Both the position numbers and the translations under genes were made by a program. A stretch of DNA of 64,000 nucleotides from Planctellipticum variicoloris (lineage in GTDB: Bacteria > Planctomycetota > Planctomycetia > Planctomycetales > Planctomycetaceae): assembly GCF_030622045.1 (NCBI RefSeq), contig NZ_CP130886.1, positions 4,472,001 through 4,536,000 of the forward strand. Reading direction: 5' to 3'. The notes under the pieces are model-generated. The model saw nothing but the letters and a program-made list of their open reading frames with translations, searched no databases and was not told the DNA's origin. This document shows positions 1-9,265 of this stretch, in pieces. Each line of letters opens with the position of its first letter. Positions within the stretch are counted from its first letter, which is position 1.

Positions 1-1650
<1,650 letters not shown>

Positions 1651-2188
1651 ACAATGATTCTTGTCTCCAGGACCACGCCCCTCGCGGAACGAACCCCCGT
1701 CGCCAGGAACCACCCTCCAGGTACTCGGAGGACGGGTCGCTTGATACCCCTCGATCCGGTGTAATGAATCACCGCTGAGGGGCCGCCGAATCACTTAAGG
1801 CCGTACTTACTGAACACGGCTGGTGGATATTCCACCAGACGCAGTCAATAGTGAGATGCCACTAGATATAGACATTACTGCCAGATTGCCAAAGAACAAA
1901 GCCGGGACCGCGATCCGCTGGATCGCTCTCCCGGCCGCGCCCGGTGTGGGCTTCAGCGGAACCAGGTAAACCTGACTCGGCTGGAACTCACCCCTCGGAC
2001 TCGACCGCGATTCACCGCACCAACCCGGCTCAAACCCCGTCGCTGCGGTGAGCGGGAATCTTACGACCGCCGAACCTCACCGTCAAGCGACTGGCACGAC
2101 GTTTTTCTGTCGCATCCAGTCGCAGCGGCCTGACGGGGCCGGCAGAGCCCTCAATTCGCCGTTTTACCGGCGGTTAAGGCCCCTGCGA
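1651..2188 (-). other. tRNA-Ala to 23S spacer / 23S leader
   Basis: This is about 540 bases of transcribed spacer between tRNA-Ala and the 23S 5' end. It has no credible protein gene. It holds a 16-bp-stem hairpin (1901-1935) followed on the minus strand by a BoxA-like sequence, given separately. The stretch 1651-1880 immediately upstream of 23S probably forms half of the long processing stem that flanks mature 23S; the other half would be outside the window. Confidence 0.6.
1883..1935 (-). promoter_or_regulatory. Hairpin followed by BoxA-like element in rRNA spacer
   Basis: Positions 1901-1916 and 1920-1935 are complementary over 16 bp with two mismatches and a 3-base loop. Directly downstream on the minus strand, 1898-1883 reads TGTTCTTTGGCAATCT. 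This resembles the rRNA antitermination BoxA (TGCTCTTTA) and the E. coli 16S-23S spacer copy TGCTCTTTAACAATCT. A GC-rich stem followed by a T-rich run could equally be an intrinsic terminator or attenuator between the tRNAs and 23S, or an RNase III processing site. Sequence alone does not decide. Confidence 0.45.
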
Positions 2189-2261
2189 TGGAGATGACCG
2201 GGATCGAACCGGCAACCTCCGGCTTGCAAAGCCGGCGCTCTCCCAATTGAGCTACATCCCC
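2189..2261 (-). tRNA. tRNA-Ala (anticodon TGC)
   Basis: This is a 73-base cloverleaf on the minus strand. It has acceptor GGGGATG pairing with CATCTCC, discriminator A at 2189, D-arm TAGCTCAATTGGGAGAGC, anticodon loop CTTTGCAAG with TGC, and T-arm GGTTCGATCC. CCA is not encoded. It lies between tRNA-Ile and 23S in the order usual for 16S-23S spacers, although no 16S gene is adjacent. Confidence 0.97.
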
Positions 2262-2321
2262 TGCACAGCCGGATTTGCCGCGACCGACGCCCGAGGACGC
2301 AGATTGCAACGAAACCGGCAG

Positions 2322-2395
2322 TGCGCGTGCGAGGATTCGAACCTCGGACCTCAGCTTTATCAGAGCTGCGCTCTAGCCAACTGAGCTACACGCGC
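2322..2395 (-). tRNA. tRNA-Ile (anticodon GAT)
   Basis: This is a 74-base cloverleaf on the minus strand. It has acceptor GCGCGTG/CACGCGC, discriminator A at 2322, D-arm TAGCTCAGTTGGCTAGAGC, anticodon loop with GAT, and T-arm AGGTTCGAATCCT. It is 60 bases upstream of tRNA-Ala. It is the first recognisable gene of the transcription unit: only 224 bases (2396-2619) separate it from the preceding minus-strand coding gene, and those contain no 16S sequence. No clear promoter could be recognised there. Confidence 0.97.
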
Positions 2396-2619
2396 ATCCA
2401 CGGCCTGCGCCGTGTTGCGAGTCACTTCCGGAGTATCGGCTTTCTCCGTCGATGGCATTCATCGCTTTGAAAGTCGAGTGGCTGACGTGTCCGGAAGGGA
2501 CGGGCGGTATTTTACGCGTCCCCTTCCTGATGTCCAGCCTCCGCCCCAGATTCCCCGCCAGGAAGCCGGCACAACGGCCGTTTTTCGTCGGAACTGGCTT
2601 CCGGACACGCGACAACGGG

Positions 2620-3624
2620 CTACGGTTCCAGCGAAATCGCCTGATTTTCGGATGCACTCCGTCGGATTGCATCTGCCAGACGCAGTCCTCGAGCAACGTC
2701 GGGCAGCCCGGCAACCGGCAACAAACCGCCCGCCACTCTCCGACAGAACTGATGCAGCGTCACTTCCGCTGCGGATTTTTCGTTTTCCAGCGACTCGCTC
2801 CCGCCGGACGCGCCGTTTTTCCAACAGATCCGCTCGGCTCCAGTCAACTCGGCTTCACCATGATCGCAACCGACCATTCGCCGGACGCTATGGGCTGGAA
2901 GATCCGGGCAAAAACGCAATTCGGCCGTCACTTGGTCGGAGTCACGCCCGCGGCGACCGAATGTCACCGTCACTTTGGGCGTTGAGCGGAGAAATCCGGA
3001 GTCGTCCAGGCTGCTTGGACAAGCAGATTCCACACGGATCTGCAGCGGCGACCACCCCGCCACGTAGCCGCACCAGTCCAGCCAGGCCGCCACGGCGTTC
3101 CCGGGAAATCCGAAGCCTGCGGGGTCATTTTCCTCGGTTGAAACGGGCAATTCCACATCGATCCGGCGGGCGGATCCCAGCCGTGTCGCCATCAGCTCGC
3201 GAAGCCGATTCGTCGCCGGTTCGTGCCGCCGGGCGAATTCGACCATGATCGTTGCCCCGGAGTCTCGAGATTGCTGCTCCAGTTCCTGCAGCAGAGTCAA
3301 TCCAAAACGAGGCGACTCCGCCAGGAAGACGGGCTTATGGAACCTGCACCCCAGTCGAAGGGGAAAAACTCCGAACCAGGCCGGGTCCAGCACGAGAATC
3401 CCCTGGATTTCGGGTCGCTCGAAGAGGGCCGTCAACCCGCCGACCGCCTCAGCATTCAGCTCGGCCGCGACGTGCTGGGCACGCGAGAGGACGCTGTCGA
3501 CGACGGCGCGAACCGCGATCCGGTCGCTCAGTCGGCTGACGACTTCGCGGTAGCGTTGGTCCCAGACCGGCCCCGCGCCGACGAGACCGATCGCAATTTT
3601 TCCTCGCTCAGACTTTGAGCGCAT
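2620..3624 (-). CDS. Gfo/Idh/MocA-family oxidoreductase-like protein
   Basis: This 334-residue protein opens with a Rossmann dinucleotide-binding strand-turn (IGLVGAGPVW near residues 12-21), as in NAD(P)-dependent Gfo/Idh/MocA dehydrogenases, which act on sugars, inositols or bile pigments. The family's usual EKP motif, whose lysine helps catalysis, is replaced by AESPRF near residue 100, so the protein may bind nucleotide without normal dehydrogenase activity. A later segment (AAWLDWCGYVAGW, near 180) is also unlike the canonical catalytic His motif. There is no signal peptide. It is followed on the same strand, after 224 bases, by the tRNA-23S unit, with no clear functional link. Substrate unknown. 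Confidence 0.75.
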   Translation of the reverse strand: MRSKSERGKIAIGLVGAGPVWDQRYREVVSRLSDRIAVRAVVDSVLSRAQHVAAELNAEAVGGLTALFERPEIQGILVLDPAWFGVFPLRLGCRFHKPVFLAESPRFGLTLLQELEQQSRDSGATIMVEFARRHEPATNRLRELMATRLGSARRIDVELPVSTEENDPAGFGFPGNAVAAWLDWCGYVAGWSPLQIRVESACPSSLDDSGFLRSTPKVTVTFGRRGRDSDQVTAELRFCPDLPAHSVRRMVGCDHGEAELTGAERICWKNGASGGSESLENEKSAAEVTLHQFCRRVAGGLLPVAGLPDVARGLRLADAIRRSASENQAISLEP

Positions 3625-3946
3625 CCCGTCGAGCTCCTCCCTGCCCCAATCTTCAGAGTCACCAGATCATATCCCTCACATCGCCAATCAGGCAACGTCT
3701 TTTTTCGCCAATCCGAGTACGTAAGCAATTGGCAAAGAGCAGTTTAGAACGAAACACGGCGGATGTTCTCCAACGTGGATGGCGCCCCGCAGACATCGCC
3801 CGCGCTGAATTGTCAGCGCCAGTACCACGAAATTGACGATTTTGCGGATTATTCCGGCCTGTTCTGGTTCGTTGTGGGAAATCAACGCGGATTTGCCACA
3901 TCAGGCTCAAGACTCGTCTGGCGACTGCCGGCGGTCTGCAACTACT
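3625..3946. other. Intergenic region between divergent genes
   Basis: About 320 bases lie between the start of the Gfo/Idh-like gene (minus) and the zinc-ribbon protein gene (plus). Both promoters should be here, but no convincing -35/-10 pair was recognised. ORFs crossing the region on either strand lack family resemblance. Confidence 0.4.
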
Positions 3947-4318
3947 ATGAACGTCATGAGCACGGAAAACCGCTACACGTGGTGTCTGACGCATCAGCAG
4001 CCTGAAGATCAGGCCACGCCGCTGGGGCTTGTCTGCCCCGAATGCAAACAGCGACTCTACGTCGATCCGCCGGCAGGTCGCTGCTTCAGTTGCTGGGAAA
4101 GCCAGCCGCCGGCCTACTCCCTGACCGGCGAGCCGCTGTTCGTGTATACGCTGATCTGGGACGATTTCCGGATTCGGTCGCTGCACGAGGCCGACGCGGA
4201 ATTCGACCTGCGGTCGCAAAATGCTCCGCGGGAATTCCCCGTTCCGGCTCCGCACTGGCTCAATCGCAATCAGACTTTCCGCGAGGAAGGGCTCGCAACG
4301 GCGGACGGCGACGACTGA
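3947..4318 (+). CDS. Small zinc-ribbon protein of unknown function
   Basis: This predicted 123-residue cytoplasmic protein has two cysteine pairs typical of a zinc ribbon: CPEC near residues 30-33 and CFSC near 45-48. An acidic, aromatic-rich tail follows (YTLIWDDFRIRSLHEADAEF). The start is ATG 3947 or ATG 3956. The longer reading back to 3833 adds unconserved-looking sequence, and neither ATG has a strong ribosome-binding site. It converges with the DUF1445 gene, stop to stop in about 10 bases. No named family was recognised; a metal-binding or nucleic-acid-binding adaptor is only a guess. Confidence 0.6.
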   Translation: MNVMSTENRYTWCLTHQQPEDQATPLGLVCPECKQRLYVDPPAGRCFSCWESQPPAYSLTGEPLFVYTLIWDDFRIRSLHEADAEFDLRSQNAPREFPVPAPHWLNRNQTFREEGLATADGDD

Positions 4319-4327
4319 CAGCGCCTC

Positions 4328-5119
4328 TCAACGCGGCCCGCCGCCGTCCTGCAGGTCCGTAACAAACATACACCCCGGACTGTGTGTGATGGCAAACGGC
4401 GGCTTCGCGGCCTGCAGCACGGCCTGCGGAGTCACGCCGCACGCCCAGAAGACCGGTAATTCACCCGGATGAACCGGCACCGCGTCGCCGTAGTCCGGTT
4501 GCGCAAGATCCTGAATTCCAATGGCTTCCGGCATCCCGAGGTGTACGGGAGCCCCATGCGAACCAGGAAACGCGGCCGTCACCTGCACGGCCCGAATGGC
4601 ATCCGCCGGCACGTAGGGTCGCATGGAGACGACCATCGGACCATGAAATCGCCCGGCCGACCGGCAAGCGATGTTCGTCTTGTACATCGGCACATTGCAG
4701 CCGGCCTCCAGATGCCGGACACGCAGGCCGTGCCGCTGCAATTCGGACTCGAATGTGAACGAACAGCCGATCAAGAAGCTGACCAGATCATCCCGCCAGA
4801 GGTGCGAGACATCCGCCGGCTCATCGACCAGTTCGCCGTTTTTCCAGACCCGGTAGCGCGGCAGGTCGCACCGCAGATCGGCCTCGGGTGCCGCGAGTGA
4901 TGGTGCGACAGCACCGGCTTCGGTCACATCGATCAGCGGACAGGGCTGCGGGTTCCGCTGGCAGAACAGCAGGAAATCCCACGCCCAGTCGCGCGGCAGC
5001 ACGACCAGATTCGCCTGCGCATAACCGGGCGCCAGGCCCGGCGTCGGCCCCGACCAGCTCCCTTCCCGACAGGCCCGACGAACTTCCAACCCTGTCCGTA
5101 ACTGCGGCAAACTGGTCAT
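4328..5119 (-). CDS. DUF1445 (YcsI/UPF0317) family protein, putative hydro-lyase
   Basis: This 263-residue cytoplasmic protein matches the DUF1445/UPF0317 family at full length: [20 protein letters not shown] at the N-terminus, [19 protein letters not shown], and near the C-terminus [14 protein letters not shown] followed by [12 protein letters not shown]. Members are annotated as putative hydro-lyases, and a related domain in mammals is a D-glutamate cyclase. Whether this copy acts on D-glutamate or another 2-hydroxy or amino acid cannot be told from sequence. It is monocistronic, divergent from the MOSC gene across a 169-base gap that carries a dispersed repeat. Confidence 0.85.
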   Translation of the reverse strand: MTSLPQLRTGLEVRRACREGSWSGPTPGLAPGYAQANLVVLPRDWAWDFLLFCQRNPQPCPLIDVTEAGAVAPSLAAPEADLRCDLPRYRVWKNGELVDEPADVSHLWRDDLVSFLIGCSFTFESELQRHGLRVRHLEAGCNVPMYKTNIACRSAGRFHGPMVVSMRPYVPADAIRAVQVTAAFPGSHGAPVHLGMPEAIGIQDLAQPDYGDAVPVHPGELPVFWACGVTPQAVLQAAKPPFAITHSPGCMFVTDLQDGGGPR

Positions 5120-5151
5120 TACGCCTCCACGCGAAATCTTCGCTCGTCCAT

Positions 5152-5191
5152 CGGGTGGCCGGGGCTGCAGCGTCTTCGCAAAGCCCCGGTC
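5152..5191 (-). repeat. Dispersed 43-base palindromic repeat, copy 1
   Basis: On the minus strand this reads GACCGGGGCTTTGCGAAGAC and continues CGCTGCAGCCCCGGCCACCC. The same element with few changes recurs on the plus strand at 18072-18114 and 58566-58608. It has internal dyad symmetry (CCGGGGCTT... / ...AGCCCCGG), so a transcript could fold. All three copies are intergenic. Confidence 0.8.
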
Positions 5192-5288
5192 TGCAGATCT
5201 CTCCTCGGCACGTTAGACTAAATTAGCAACATCAATTCCGAAACAGCGCACGAGCTCGGCGCCAACGTCTTTCTCTGCGAAGCCCGCC

Positions 5289-5822
5289 ATGCAAACCGTC
5301 CCCGAGCTCCTCGCCACCCTGCCGCAAGTCGGAAAGCTCGTCTGGATCGGACTCCGCCCCGCCTCGCGAACCCCGGTGCAATCGGTCGCGCGTGCCGAAA
5401 TCCTCGCCGGTCGTGGCCTGGTCGGCGACCACCGCCTGAGCCGCACCGCCGGCGGCAAGCGCCAGATTACGCTGATCCAGCACGAGCACCTGGCGGCAGT
5501 CGCCAGCCTGACCGGACGTCCGGAAGTCGACCCAGGGCTCCTCCGCCGCAATCTGGTCGTCGCCGGTCTGAATCTGCTGGCCCTTAAAGGCCGCCAGTTC
5601 CGCGTGGGAAACTGCCTGCTGGAATACTCCGGCCCGTGCGAACCGTGCTCGCGGATGGAGGAAGTGCTCGGCCCCGGCGGCTACAACGCCATGCGCGGCC
5701 ACGGCGGCATCACCGCAAAAATCCTCGAAGGAGGCCTGATCCAGGTCGGCGACGAAGTCAAGATTCACCGCGAAGACGCGGAGAAACTGGGGAGTGAGAA
5801 ACTCCCAGATAGTGAAAAGTGA
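5289..5822 (+). CDS. MOSC domain protein
   Basis: This 177-residue protein has the MOSC fold pattern (molybdenum cofactor sulfurase C-terminal domain): GRGLVGDHRLSR near residue 42, RQITLIQHEHL, LRRNLVVAGLNL, and the C-terminal GPCEPCSRM with the expected conserved cysteine, followed by GHGGITAKIL. Stand-alone bacterial MOSC proteins such as YiiM and YuaD handle persulfide sulfur or reduce N-hydroxylated bases with Moco; the role here is not fixed. The last codons (DSEK) and the stop lie inside the left arm of a 25-bp inverted repeat, so the repeat has shaped the C-terminus. The long antisense frame is a shadow. Confidence 0.88.
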   Translation: MQTVPELLATLPQVGKLVWIGLRPASRTPVQSVARAEILAGRGLVGDHRLSRTAGGKRQITLIQHEHLAAVASLTGRPEVDPGLLRRNLVVAGLNLLALKGRQFRVGNCLLEYSGPCEPCSRMEEVLGPGGYNAMRGHGGITAKILEGGLIQVGDEVKIHREDAEKLGSEKLPDSEK

Positions 5823-5930
5823 GTATTGAGTAGTGCAAAATGAAAGATGCGTGCTCAGCGCGGGACGCAGGCCGCCGACTGCCGCAGAAATCACTTTGAA
5901 CTTTTCACTACTCAATACTCACTTTTCACT
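5811..5930. repeat. Perfect 25-bp inverted repeat of short-word type
   Basis: The left arm 5811-5835 begins AGTGAAAAGTGAGTATTGAG. The right arm 5906-5930 is its exact reverse complement, 70 bases away. The arms are built from small repeated words (AGTGA, GTATTGAGTAGTG). Next to the right arm, about 5942-5985, is a second dispersed word-string, CTGCGCCTCCGCGGTGAA. The element overlaps the MOSC stop codon and lies between convergent genes, so it may also terminate transcription. Confidence 0.85.
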
Positions 5931-5996
5931 TTCCGGATTCCTCTCTTCCGAACTCCGGGTCTTCTGCGCCTCCGCGGTGAATCCACTTCTTCCGCC

Positions 5997-6557
5997 CTAC
6001 TTCGCCGTCACCTTCACCGTCCCCTTGGTAATCTTCACGTCCTTCCGCGGACGGTCCTGAGCTCCGGTCTCGACCTTGCCGATCTTCAGAACCACATCCA
6101 GGCTCGCCTGATCGGCCGTCTTGCCGAACCCGGTATACTGGTTGTCGAGCGACGACACCGGTCCCAGGCAGAGGAAGAACTGTGAACCCGCCGAGTTCGG
6201 ATCATTCGTCCGAGCCATCGACAGCACGCCCGCCACGTGCGGCCGGGCGTTGAATTCCTGGTTGATCTTGTAGCCCGGACCGCCCGTTCCCGTCCCCTGC
6301 GGACATCCCGCCTGAATCACGAAGCCGTCAATCACACGGTGAAACAGAATCCCGTCGTAATAGCCGATTTTCGTCAGCCCGATGATGTTCTTGCAGTGCC
6401 CCGGAGCGACGTCCGGCCACAGGTCGAGCAGAATCGTCCCCATCGACGTCTCGAACTCGATCTGGTACGTATTTTTGGAGAAATCGACGTCTTTGAGCGC
6501 CTGATCAACTTCGGCGCGGCGGTTAGCAGACACGGGCTGGCCTTTCTGGGAGAACAT
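5997..6557 (-). CDS. Cyclophilin-type peptidylprolyl isomerase
   Basis: This 186-residue protein carries the cyclophilin fold and active-site strings: FHRVIDGFVIQAG (catalytic Arg and Phe), GTGGPGYKI, and MARTNDPNSAGSQFFL. Cyclophilins catalyse cis-trans isomerisation of Xaa-Pro bonds. No clear signal peptide follows the ATG at 6557, so a cytoplasmic enzyme is likely. The reading frame stays open far upstream, to about 7085, but that region is antisense to a membrane-protein gene and looks nothing like a cyclophilin, so 6557 is preferred. The C-terminus (QDRPRKDVKITKGTVKVTAK) is lysine-rich. It is divergent from the tandem membrane-protein genes. Confidence 0.93.
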   Translation of the reverse strand: MFSQKGQPVSANRRAEVDQALKDVDFSKNTYQIEFETSMGTILLDLWPDVAPGHCKNIIGLTKIGYYDGILFHRVIDGFVIQAGCPQGTGTGGPGYKINQEFNARPHVAGVLSMARTNDPNSAGSQFFLCLGPVSSLDNQYTGFGKTADQASLDVVLKIGKVETGAQDRPRKDVKITKGTVKVTAK

Positions 6558-6671
6558 GAAGCAGTTTTCTCGACGTGAAGTGTAACACTCTCCCCAGTGA
6601 TCGTCGAACGCGAGCCATTCGCCATTGTACCTCGGCAGCCAATGAACTCTCCGCCACAGATGAGACGACCC

Positions 6672-7313
6672 ATGACCGCCTCGCTCCCCCTCCGCGAACC
6701 CTTCTTCCTCCGCGGACGCAAAAGCATCCTTCAGCGGGCGGTCATCATGTCGCTGGTCCTGGGCGGCCTGACCGCAATCGTCGGCTGGATTGTTGCCGCC
6801 GCGGTTGTGGCAATGGGCCCCGGCGAGTCTCCATTCCTGCCCAGTCTCATCTGGGGAATCACGGCTGCTCTCTTGCTCTACGGCCCGCTCCACTTTTGGA
6901 ACGGTCGATCCTGGCGCTTCACGCTCCTGGCCATCCCCGTCAGCACCGCGTCGCTCAACGGCTTCATCATGTTCGTGGATCACTACGCTCAACGGCATGT
7001 CGACAGAACGACGGCCATGATCATCGGCCTGACGGGCTTCCTGCTCGTCAACGGAATCCTCCTGATCCGTCTCAGTCGCTGGCACATCATCGCATACGTG
7101 GCCTCACTGGCCGGTGGAGCAGTTCCAGCCGCGATCGTGTTTTCCATCAGCGACGTCGGCCAGCTTGCCATTCCAGGAGTGCCCGAGGAATTTATAGTCG
7201 CCATCGTCTTGGCCGCCTTCCTGGGAAGTCTCTTCGGCGCCCTCGCCATCCCTTGGGGCCTCCCCTTCTGGTGGCCACCCGCGGAAGCATCCACGGCGGA
7301 GCCCACCCCATGA
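6672..7313 (+). CDS. Tandem membrane protein, paralogue 1 of 3
   Basis: This 213-residue integral membrane protein of unrecognised family probably has six transmembrane segments. It begins MTASLPLREPFFLRGR and ends with ALAIPWGLPFWWPP and a short polar tail. The ATG at 6672 is chosen because it aligns with the starts of the two following paralogues; an in-frame start at 6597 would add 25 residues not found in them. The ATGA at 7310-7313 joins it to the next gene, implying translational coupling. It is the first gene of a three-gene unit encoding only these paralogues, so they may form a hetero-oligomer. Function unknown. Confidence 0.75.
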   Translation: MTASLPLREPFFLRGRKSILQRAVIMSLVLGGLTAIVGWIVAAAVVAMGPGESPFLPSLIWGITAALLLYGPLHFWNGRSWRFTLLAIPVSTASLNGFIMFVDHYAQRHVDRTTAMIIGLTGFLLVNGILLIRLSRWHIIAYVASLAGGAVPAAIVFSISDVGQLAIPGVPEEFIVAIVLAAFLGSLFGALAIPWGLPFWWPPAEASTAEPTP

Positions 7314-7954
7314 CCGCCCCGCTCCGCGAACCCTTCTTCCTCAACGGTCGCACCCGGCTGCTGAATCGCGCCGTCGTCATCTCCTGTGTCCTCGGAGCCC
7401 TCGCCGCGCTCACCGCCTGGCTGCTGGGCGTTTCGATCTTCTTCCTCGAAGGAGCCGTCGGGTCTCCCCAGATCCGCTACCTCGTCCCGGTCCTCTTCGG
7501 AACAACTGTGGCTCTGGTGATCCATGCCCCGCTGAACTTCTGGAATCGAGGGTCCTGGATGCGAATCGTCGCGGCCATCCCGGTCATCGCCGCCGTCATG
7601 TCACTCTGCGAATGGCTGCACTCCGATGCCGCCAATTCCCGGCCGCAAGTGATCTCGCTGGAACTGACTCTCGCAATCGCCGCCGGCGGACTGCTGCAGC
7701 TCCATCGCACTCGAGTACACTTCGCCGCGTACGGGACTTCAGTCGCATTGGCAGTCGGGGCCGCTCTCCTGACCGTCCTGCTCCTCGCCAGATTCCAGGG
7801 CAACCTGCCCATTCCCGGCCTGACGCAATCCATGCAGCGCGCCGTCCTCTACGTGGCCCTCTTCGGCAGTTGGATGGCCGCCCTCAGCATCCCCTGGGGC
7901 CTCCCCTTCTGGTGGCCGCCCGAGCGAGCCACCCCTTCGGAAACCGCCCCATGA
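7310..7954 (+). CDS. Tandem membrane protein, paralogue 2 of 3
   Basis: This 214-residue polytopic membrane protein starts at the ATG overlapping the previous stop (ATGA at 7310). It shares the N-terminal LREPFFLNGR and C-terminal LSIPWGLPFWWPP motifs with its neighbours but is the most divergent in the middle: HAPLNFWNRGSW and an AVGAALLTVLLLARF helix. It ends in another ATGA overlap at 7951-7954. The frame continues open upstream inside paralogue 1, but homology fixes the start. No catalytic or transport motif was recognised. Confidence 0.75.
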   Translation: MTAPLREPFFLNGRTRLLNRAVVISCVLGALAALTAWLLGVSIFFLEGAVGSPQIRYLVPVLFGTTVALVIHAPLNFWNRGSWMRIVAAIPVIAAVMSLCEWLHSDAANSRPQVISLELTLAIAAGGLLQLHRTRVHFAAYGTSVALAVGAALLTVLLLARFQGNLPIPGLTQSMQRAVLYVALFGSWMAALSIPWGLPFWWPPERATPSETAP

Positions 7955-8616
7955 CCGCTCTTCTACGCGAACCCTTCTTCCTCCGTGGTCGCACCAGCGT
8001 CCTGCAGCGGGCGGTCCTCATGTCGCTGGTCCTGGGCGGACTGGCGGCCATCGCCAGCTGGATCGTGGCCGGCACGACCGTGGCAGTGTTGGGCCCCAGC
8101 GAGTCCTCGCTGGCAATCAGTATTACCTGGGGGCTGACTGCCGCGATCTTCATTCATGCCCCCATTCAGCACTGGAATGGAAGATCGTGGTGGCGGCTTT
8201 TGATCGTCGCGGTCCCCATCAGTGCAGCAGCCCTCTATATTGCTCTGTATATCACCAAAGATCGACCTCACAGCAATCTCTGGCGAACATTCAATCTCGT
8301 CCTTGGATTTACAGCCCTCCTGATCATCAACGGTGCACCGCTCGTTCGACGCCAGCGACTTCACCTCGTCGCCTACGCCGTTTCCGCTCTGGGAGGAATC
8401 GTCCCCGCTCTCATCGTTGTTTCCGTCGACGACCCAGGACAGATTCCGCTCCCGGGCATTCCAGAAATGGCAAAAGTCGCCATCGTGCTGGCGGCTATTT
8501 TCGGCGGCCTGCTCGCCGCCCTCAGCATCCCCTGGGGCCTCCCCTTCTGGTGGCCCCCCGCGGACCGCGACGAACCCGCTACTCCGCAGCCTGCCCCGCC
8601 GCCCACAGCGCCGTAA
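7951..8616 (+). CDS. Tandem membrane protein, paralogue 3 of 3
   Basis: This 221-residue polytopic membrane protein starts at the ATG in the ATGA overlap at 7951. It is closest to paralogue 1: LREPFFLRGR, LQRAVLMSLVLGGL and WGLTAAIFIHAP are nearly the same, and the DNA for the first 25 codons is also very similar. It shares an almost identical 3' DNA segment with paralogue 2 encoding LSIPWGLPFWWPP. This suggests recent duplication or gene conversion. It has a proline-rich tail (PQPAPPPTAP). Its last 38 bases overlap, tail to tail, the end of the Uma2 gene on the other strand. Function unknown. Confidence 0.75.
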   Translation: MTALLREPFFLRGRTSVLQRAVLMSLVLGGLAAIASWIVAGTTVAVLGPSESSLAISITWGLTAAIFIHAPIQHWNGRSWWRLLIVAVPISAAALYIALYITKDRPHSNLWRTFNLVLGFTALLIINGAPLVRRQRLHLVAYAVSALGGIVPALIVVSVDDPGQIPLPGIPEMAKVAIVLAAIFGGLLAALSIPWGLPFWWPPADRDEPATPQPAPPPTAP

Positions 8617-9244
8617 CATCCACCGCCAGCCCCGGCAGCAGCACCGAAGTCGCCGTCTCCCCCGCCTGGAACACGCCGTGCTCACGGTACGTTTCGCCAT
8701 CGAGCGCCAGCACCGTCACGGTCGCCGCCTCGGGGTCAATGATCCAGTACTCCGCAATTCCCGCCGCCGCATAATCCGCCCGCTTGGCCACAAGATCTCG
8801 TTCGCGCTGCTCTTTCCCCGCGCTCACAATCTCCATGACGAGATCCGCGCCGGCCAGCCCCGGCCCCACTCGACGGAGTCGCCCCTGCTGCACGAACAGA
8901 ATATCTGGCTCGCGAACCCGCCCCGGCCACAACTGCACCGGCAGCGGAGCAAAATACGCTTCACCCAGCTTCTGCCGGCTCACCAATCCATCCAGCAACC
9001 GAAACAGAAACCGCGACAGCGCCTGGTGCTGCAGATTGGGCATCGCCGGAAACTCCAGTTCCCCGTCGACCAGTTCGACCAGTTGCTCGAATCCCGCCGC
9101 GAAATAATCCCGCTCGGTCCAGTCCCCCTGCACCGGGTACTGCAGCGCCAATTCCCACACCGGCTCCCCCCGTCGGGATGATCGCCGTCCCGATCCGTTC
9201 TCAGGAGGATCGACGACAATCTGTGTCAGCGCTGTCGGACTCAT
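8579..9244 (-). CDS. Uma2-family (DUF820) restriction-like nuclease, copy A
   Basis: This 221-residue protein is of the Uma2/DUF820 family, which has a PD-(D/E)XK nuclease-like fold and is greatly expanded in cyanobacteria and planctomycetes. Family features are YFAAGFEQLVELVDGELE, VREPDILFV (the conserved PD), ADLVMEIVS (the conserved E), KRADYAAAGIAEYWIIDP, and the GETYREHG tail strand. ATG 9244 is preferred because AGAGG sits 8 bases upstream; a GTG start at 9265 would abut the preceding stop exactly. Targets of Uma2 proteins are unknown. It overlaps the last membrane paralogue gene by 38 bases tail to tail and is probably cotranscribed with copy B. Confidence 0.85.
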   Translation of the reverse strand: MSPTALTQIVVDPPENGSGRRSSRRGEPVWELALQYPVQGDWTERDYFAAGFEQLVELVDGELEFPAMPNLQHQALSRFLFRLLDGLVSRQKLGEAYFAPLPVQLWPGRVREPDILFVQQGRLRRVGPGLAGADLVMEIVSAGKEQRERDLVAKRADYAAAGIAEYWIIDPEAATVTVLALDGETYREHGVFQAGETATSVLLPGLAVDVTALWAAGQAAE

Positions 9245-9265
9245 TGAAGCATCCTCTGCCTGCAC

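Noticed and set aside
2396-2619. Possible remnant of a 16S rRNA 3' end upstream of tRNA-Ile
   Set aside because: No anti-Shine-Dalgarno CCTCC terminus or conserved 16S 3' region could be found on the minus strand here.
6558-7085. N-terminal extension of the cyclophilin frame
   Set aside because: Very acidic/Arg-rich antisense of the first membrane paralogue, with no cyclophilin similarity; ATG 6557 gives the normal length.
6575-7309. Upstream half of a 459-residue ORF ending at 7954
   Set aside because: Only the part from 7310 aligns with the neighbouring paralogues; the earlier half is an out-of-frame reading of paralogue 1.
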